From positions 1 through 55,814 of the forward strand of contig JABABU010000023.1 of NCBI GenBank assembly GCA_014238065.1: DNA of 55,814 nt. Reading direction: 5' to 3'. This DNA is from Actinomycetota bacterium (lineage in GTDB: Bacteria > Actinomycetota > Acidimicrobiia > Acidimicrobiales > Poriferisodalaceae). The notes under the pieces are model-generated. The model did no database searches, was not told the origin of the DNA, and saw only the letters and a program-made list of their open reading frames with translations. Shown here in pieces: positions 52,285-55,814 of the stretch; position 1 is the first letter of the stretch, and every line of letters starts with the position of its first letter. A program made the position numbers and the translations under genes.

Positions 52285-53118
52285 ATGCGACCCGAGGCGG
52301 TACGAACTCCGATGCGGCTGGGCGTGTCACCGTTCGCCAGATCTCAAGACGCAGTCGAGAAGATCGCAGAGGCAGCTGTCCTTGGAGGACTCGACACGCT
52401 GTGGCTCGGCGACGGATACCTCCTCACCTCCGACTTTCCTGGCTGGCGCGGTGCAATGGAGAGCTTCACGACGCTCGGCTGGCTCGCCGGCCGATTCCCG
52501 ACCGCACGTCTCGGCATCACTGCGGCGGTGCTGCCGATGCGCGACGTGCCGTGGGTCGCAAAGCAGGCGAACACATTGCACAGAATCGCGGGCGGAGGGT
52601 TCGTGCTCGCCGCAGCAGCCGGCTTCTGGCCGCACGATCTGGCAGCCAGAGGCGTCGAGTTCGAAGCACGAGGTTCGCGGTTCCGCAATGACGTCGACGA
52701 CCTGCGCACTCATCTCGACGACATCGAGCTTGGGCCAGGGCCTCTCCGGGACGGACCGGTCCCGATCTGGCTCGCCGGCGCTGCTGCCACGATGAAGTTC
52801 AGCATCGATCGTGGCATGCCGTTCCAGTCGAGCAGAGCAACGCCCGACGAACTCGAGCCGATTGCGATGCGGTACTTCGACTCAGGCGGAACAACGCTCG
52901 CTCATCGGGTTCGAGTGACCTTCGGTGACAACACCACAGAAGGCGACCGCGTCGCCTGGCACTCTGTCACTGGCTCGGTGAATCAACTCGTCGAGGAGTT
53001 GTCACGATTCAGAGAGATGGGCGTCATCGATCTGTCGATCATTCCCGGCCACGACGACGACTCGGCATTGACCACCGTCGATGTGCTGGCGTCCGACGTT
53101 CTGCCTCAGCTGTCGTGA
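52285..53118 (+). CDS. Short LLM-class oxidoreductase
   Basis: 277-residue LLM protein, shorter than its neighbours (usual length 310-340). GGLDTLWLGDGYLLTSDFP (about 35-53) and GITAAVLPMRDVPWVAKQAN match the early barrel, and PVPIWLAGAAATMKFSIDRG the later. It lacks the GTGVTNPYTRHP form. It follows the previous LLM gene by nine bases and its end overlaps the convergent AhpD-fold gene by 13 bases. Start alternatives are the ATGs at 52285 and 52312. Confidence 0.82.
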   Translation: MRPEAVRTPMRLGVSPFARSQDAVEKIAEAAVLGGLDTLWLGDGYLLTSDFPGWRGAMESFTTLGWLAGRFPTARLGITAAVLPMRDVPWVAKQANTLHRIAGGGFVLAAAAGFWPHDLAARGVEFEARGSRFRNDVDDLRTHLDDIELGPGPLRDGPVPIWLAGAAATMKFSIDRGMPFQSSRATPDELEPIAMRYFDSGGTTLAHRVRVTFGDNTTEGDRVAWHSVTGSVNQLVEELSRFREMGVIDLSIIPGHDDDSALTTVDVLASDVLPQLS

Positions 53119-53708
53119 CCGGTTGCGACGTGAGCACCCTTCGGCACCGCGTTCGTCGCCTCATGAGTTGTCGTCATGACCGAGCGCAGGCCGAGGCCCA
53201 TGACGACACGATTGATGTAGTTGTAATACGCAACCATGTTGTTCAGATCGACGATGTCGAGATCGTCGAGGCCCACCGACCGGAGTTCGTCGACATCGCC
53301 GTTGCTCATCTCCGTCGGCGAGACCGTGAGCTTGGCGGCGTGTCGCAGGATGGTCCCGAGCCGCTTGTCTGCCACCTCGGCATCGGAGGGCGCGGCCAAG
53401 ATCGCATCCATCGTCACCGAGTCGACTCCGAGCGAGCGAAGCTTCAGCTCGAGGCCAGAGGCGCAATGGGCCGTGCCGTTCAAGAGCGAAGCAACCCATC
53501 CAGCAGCCTGACGCTCGATCTGAGTGAGCGAGCTCTCACAATTCTCGACGACGCGGTACAGCCGAAGTCGCTCCTCGACGATGGCTGGATACATCGAACC
53601 CAACATCGTGAACTCTGCCGGCTCGCCGAGCGCGCCGGCCTGCCAGTCGTAGGCCTCACGGAGCTGTCCCTCAGCCTCTTCCCATCCGATCGTTCGGATC
53701 CACGTCAT
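53106..53708 (-). CDS. AhpD-fold (peroxidase-related) protein
   Basis: 200-residue all-helical protein of the carboxymuconolactone decarboxylase/AhpD fold. The active-site helix reads LLNGTAHCASGLELKLRSLG (about 76-95). The family CxxC is reduced to one Cys because the first position is Thr. NNMVAYYNYINRVVMGLGLR near the end is the second fold signature. With one cysteine it would not work as a classical AhpD disulfide reductase. It is the only reverse gene in the LLM run and is divergent from the LLM gene at 53726 with 17 bases between. Confidence 0.82.
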   Translation of the reverse strand: MTWIRTIGWEEAEGQLREAYDWQAGALGEPAEFTMLGSMYPAIVEERLRLYRVVENCESSLTQIERQAAGWVASLLNGTAHCASGLELKLRSLGVDSVTMDAILAAPSDAEVADKRLGTILRHAAKLTVSPTEMSNGDVDELRSVGLDDLDIVDLNNMVAYYNYINRVVMGLGLRSVMTTTHEATNAVPKGAHVATGHDS

Positions 53709-53725
53709 GTCTTCAACGTAGCCTC

Positions 53726-54706
53726 ATGAACCATCCCGAGGGTGTCCGCTCCGGGGTCTGGGTCTTCCCCGATCGACCGGCACCAGAACTCGTCGAGCTG
53801 GCCGTCTTCTCGGAAGCTCTCGGACTCGACGAGTTCTGGATCGGCGACGAGGGCCCGGCGCGCGAGCCGTTCTCGGTGCTGGCGGCTGCAGCGGCTCGTA
53901 CGGCGACCATCCGGCTCGGCATCGGTGTGACGAATCCGTACACCCGAGCCCCAGGCCTGACCGCTTCCACGGCGATGACGTTGCACGAAATGACCGACGG
54001 GCGTTTCACTCTCGGAATCGGCGCCGGCGGGCAGCTGTCGCTCGGGCCATTCGGACTGTCTGCTGAAGCTCCGGTGCAAGCTGTCGGAGACCTCATCGAG
54101 GTCGTCAAAGCCGCCCGCTCCGGCACCGATCGACCTGGGTACGCTGCGCAGGAGCACGCGGTGAGAGGAAGCGTCGACGGCTGCGAGCCCGCGATCTTCA
54201 TCGGAGCGCGGGGCCGGCGACTGAACGAACTCGCATCGAAAGCGGCCGACGGCGTCTTCATCGCGGGTATGCCTCCGTTCAGATTCGCCGCAGCGATCGC
54301 AGCCGCTCGCTCGCAACGAGATGTCGCCGTCGCCGTGTACCCAGGAGTGGCCTTCGATGCAGAGGCTCTCGACCGGCAACGACCACAGATGATCTGGGCC
54401 CTGCTCGACGCGCCGGACGAAGTCCGAACGAGGTTCGGTCTCAGCGAGTCAGCAGTCCAAGAAGCGGCCGCCGAACTCGTCACCGGCCGCGAGGCTGCGG
54501 CCCGTCGCCTCGTCACAGACGCCATCGCTCGGGAGCTGATCCTCGTCGGCGACCCCGACGTCGTCGGTCGCGAACTCGCGGTGCTCGCACGACAACACAA
54601 GCCGACCAGCGTGGGCCTCGCCCTCATCGAACATCTGGGTACCGATGACCTGGTGCGCTGCGCAGAGGCCATGCGCGTGTTCGCACAGCACCAGGAGAGA
54701 GCCTGA
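53726..54706 (+). CDS. LLM-class F420-dependent oxidoreductase
   Basis: 326-residue LLM protein. LDEFWIGDEGPAREPFSVLA (about 34-53), GIGVTNPYTRAPGLTAST, FTLGIGAGGQLSLGPFGL and IFIGARGRRLNELASKAADG follow the family order. It is a clear paralogue of the gene at 51307 and of the next gene. The stop overlaps the ATG of the next gene (TGATG), so both are co-translated. The substrate is unknown. Confidence 0.87.
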   Translation: MNHPEGVRSGVWVFPDRPAPELVELAVFSEALGLDEFWIGDEGPAREPFSVLAAAAARTATIRLGIGVTNPYTRAPGLTASTAMTLHEMTDGRFTLGIGAGGQLSLGPFGLSAEAPVQAVGDLIEVVKAARSGTDRPGYAAQEHAVRGSVDGCEPAIFIGARGRRLNELASKAADGVFIAGMPPFRFAAAIAAARSQRDVAVAVYPGVAFDAEALDRQRPQMIWALLDAPDEVRTRFGLSESAVQEAAAELVTGREAAARRLVTDAIARELILVGDPDVVGRELAVLARQHKPTSVGLALIEHLGTDDLVRCAEAMRVFAQHQERA

Positions 54707-55641
54707 TGGCAGGAATCATCGGACACGTCGTCAACCCCACACCGGAAGTCGCCACACAACTGGCCGTCGCGGGAGAAGCAGCAGGGGCGGAGTGGATCGG
54801 ACTTGCCGACGCCTTCTGGTGGCGCGATGTGTGGATGCTGTTGGCCGCGGTCGCCGCAGGGACCGACCGCATCCGTATCGGGCCTGCGATGACGAACCCT
54901 TACCTCAGGCACCCCTTTCACACGGCTTCAGCACTGGCCACACTCAGCGAGTTGACCGGCGACCGCACGATGCTCGGCATAGCTGCCGGAGGTTCTGAGG
55001 TGACGCACGCCGCCCACGTCTCGCGAGTCGACGCGGCTGCGCGAACTCGCGACCTGATCGACGTGGTCACGAGGGCCGCGAACTCCGAACCGCTCGACGC
55101 CGACTCTGGACGATCGCTCGACCTCGATATGCCGATGCCAAGAACCCTGATCGCTGGCCGCGGCAAAGCCATGCTGGCTGCCGCAGGCGAACTCGGAGAC
55201 GATGTCTTGCTCTGGGCGATTCCCCGCAGTGATCTCGAGCGAACCGTGTCCATCGTGCGCGAAGCGGCGAAGGCAAGATCAACTCCCCCTCGTCTCATCT
55301 GGGCCCCACTCATCGACCACGGCAGTCATCACAGAGATTCGATGTTGCACGTGGCGGTATACGCGGCGCTCAACAGTGCGCCACAGATCAGATCGGCGTG
55401 GGGACTTGAGGACGAAACAGTCGCCGAGATTCGATCGGCGCTCGTTGCTGGCGGAACGGCTGCAGCGAAGGCGCTCGTGCCACAGGCCGCTCTCGACGAC
55501 CTCGTGATGAGCAGCGACATCGGAGTACTTGCACCGATCGCAAGGTCGCTCGGTGTGGAGGCCATCGCAACACCAGGATTCAGCCCGGAGACCGTTGGGG
55601 AGCAGGTCTCATGGGCCCGTGACCTGGAATCGAGAATCTGA
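54706..55641 (+). CDS. LLM-class F420-dependent oxidoreductase
   Basis: 311-residue LLM protein. EWIGLADAFWWRDVWMLLA (about 29-47), RIGPAMTNPYLRHPFHTAS and TMLGIAAGGSEVTHAAH mark it as a further copy of the 51307/53726 group. The barrel loop DMPMPRTLIAGRGKAML carries the flavin/F420 contact region. It ends the run; 93 bases later a new forward gene begins. Tandem copies with drifted loops suggest related but different substrates. Confidence 0.87.
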   Translation: MAGIIGHVVNPTPEVATQLAVAGEAAGAEWIGLADAFWWRDVWMLLAAVAAGTDRIRIGPAMTNPYLRHPFHTASALATLSELTGDRTMLGIAAGGSEVTHAAHVSRVDAAARTRDLIDVVTRAANSEPLDADSGRSLDLDMPMPRTLIAGRGKAMLAAAGELGDDVLLWAIPRSDLERTVSIVREAAKARSTPPRLIWAPLIDHGSHHRDSMLHVAVYAALNSAPQIRSAWGLEDETVAEIRSALVAGGTAAAKALVPQAALDDLVMSSDIGVLAPIARSLGVEAIATPGFSPETVGEQVSWARDLESRI

Positions 55642-55734
55642 ATGCGAGATGCGTCGCACGGTCCCGTGGTGCCCTCGAGGCTGCGACCTGACATGGTCGC
55701 CAGGACCACGTGACCCACCTCTAGAGTCGTGGAG

Positions 55735-55814
55735 ATGACCTTGCCCACCAACGCGCCGCCCACCAACGCGCCGCCCACCAACGCGCCGCCCACCAACGCG
55801 CCGCCCACCAACGC
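55735..55814 (+). CDS. Start of an unknown protein with PTNAP repeats (partial)
   Basis: A forward ATG opens MTL followed by PTNAP copies (26 codons seen) and runs off the window. The 15-bp DNA repeat sets the repeat unit. Many actinobacterial membrane and secreted proteins begin with proline-rich tails of this sort, but the rest is not visible. A GGAG touches the ATG, too close for a good ribosome site, so the start is uncertain. The same bases read on the reverse strand give VGGAL copies, but that frame is antisense to the LLM gene and less likely. Confidence 0.45.
   Translation, partial: MTLPTNAPPTNAPPTNAPPTNAPPTN
55744..55814. repeat. 15-bp tandem repeat, about 4.7 copies
   Basis: CCCACCAACGCGCCG is repeated exactly four times from 55744 to 55803, and eleven bases of a fifth copy reach the window edge. 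Perfect identity between copies suggests recent slippage or active copy-number change. Three bases per codon are kept, so a coding repeat is expected. Confidence 0.9.

Overview
The window is GC-rich, densely coding and uses both strands. It suggests an actinomycete-type bacterium, most likely an Acidimicrobiia/Ilumatobacter-like lineage. The reasons are six luciferase-like (LLM) oxidoreductases of the F420-dependent kind, an Rv3520c-type LLM, CocE/NonD and EthD proteins, a mycobacterial-style winged-helix methyltransferase and frequent GTG starts. The lineage is an inference from gene content; no rRNA or marker gene fixes it.

Left part (1-13.8 kb). A truncated tRNA-Val is followed by GDP-L-fucose synthase, an EthD-domain protein and release factor 3. 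Next comes a forward run of LLM oxidoreductase, thiolase-like protein and CocE hydrolase, then small regulators and zinc-ribbon proteins. It ends with a tightly packed alpha/beta hydrolase, a membrane-anchored MurF-like ligase and a D-Ala-D-Ala-ligase-like ATP-grasp protein, which look like a second D-alanyl-peptide ligation set.

Lipid block (13.9-19.5 kb). A TetR repressor with a clean inverted repeat in the divergent gap faces an operon of a fatty acyl-CoA reductase fused to a HAD phosphatase domain, a LarA-like protein and a PlsC acyltransferase. This is an unusual combination that suggests fatty-alcohol or ether/wax-type lipid synthesis.

Central metabolism (19.6-33.3 kb). It holds a methyltransferase, a HutC-type GntR regulator divergent from a mitochondrial-type aconitase (with a GTATATAC operator-like site between them), a 940-bp gap, a LysR regulator, a carboxyltransferase, citrate synthase, a quinone oxidoreductase, a DUF971 protein, an acyl-CoA dehydrogenase, a tyrosine phosphatase and an FkbM-like protein.

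Purine/hydantoin block (33.4-51.3 kb). Two reverse-strand runs carry, in order of transcription, 8-oxoguanine deaminase, a phosphoribosyltransferase, a creatininase-family hydrolase, an M20 carbamoylase and an N-carbamoyl-D-amino-acid hydrolase; and D-hydantoinase, a CrtI-like flavoprotein, two fold-type II PLP enzymes, a molybdenum hydroxylase of the selenium-dependent xanthine dehydrogenase type, an SsnA-like aminohydrolase and an LLM protein. The combination of hydantoinase, SsnA, XdhD-like and PLP lyase resembles the E. coli yge/ygf locus and the purine/urate-degrading gene sets of gut anaerobes. Here YgfK, YgeW and the FAD subunit are missing, while two CrtI-like flavoproteins and several LLM proteins are added. 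This is the best candidate for an undescribed system in the window.

Right end (51.3-55.8 kb). The second CrtI-like flavoprotein leads a forward run of four LLM proteins, interrupted by one reverse AhpD-fold gene. The window stops inside a 15-bp tandem repeat at the start of an incomplete ORF.
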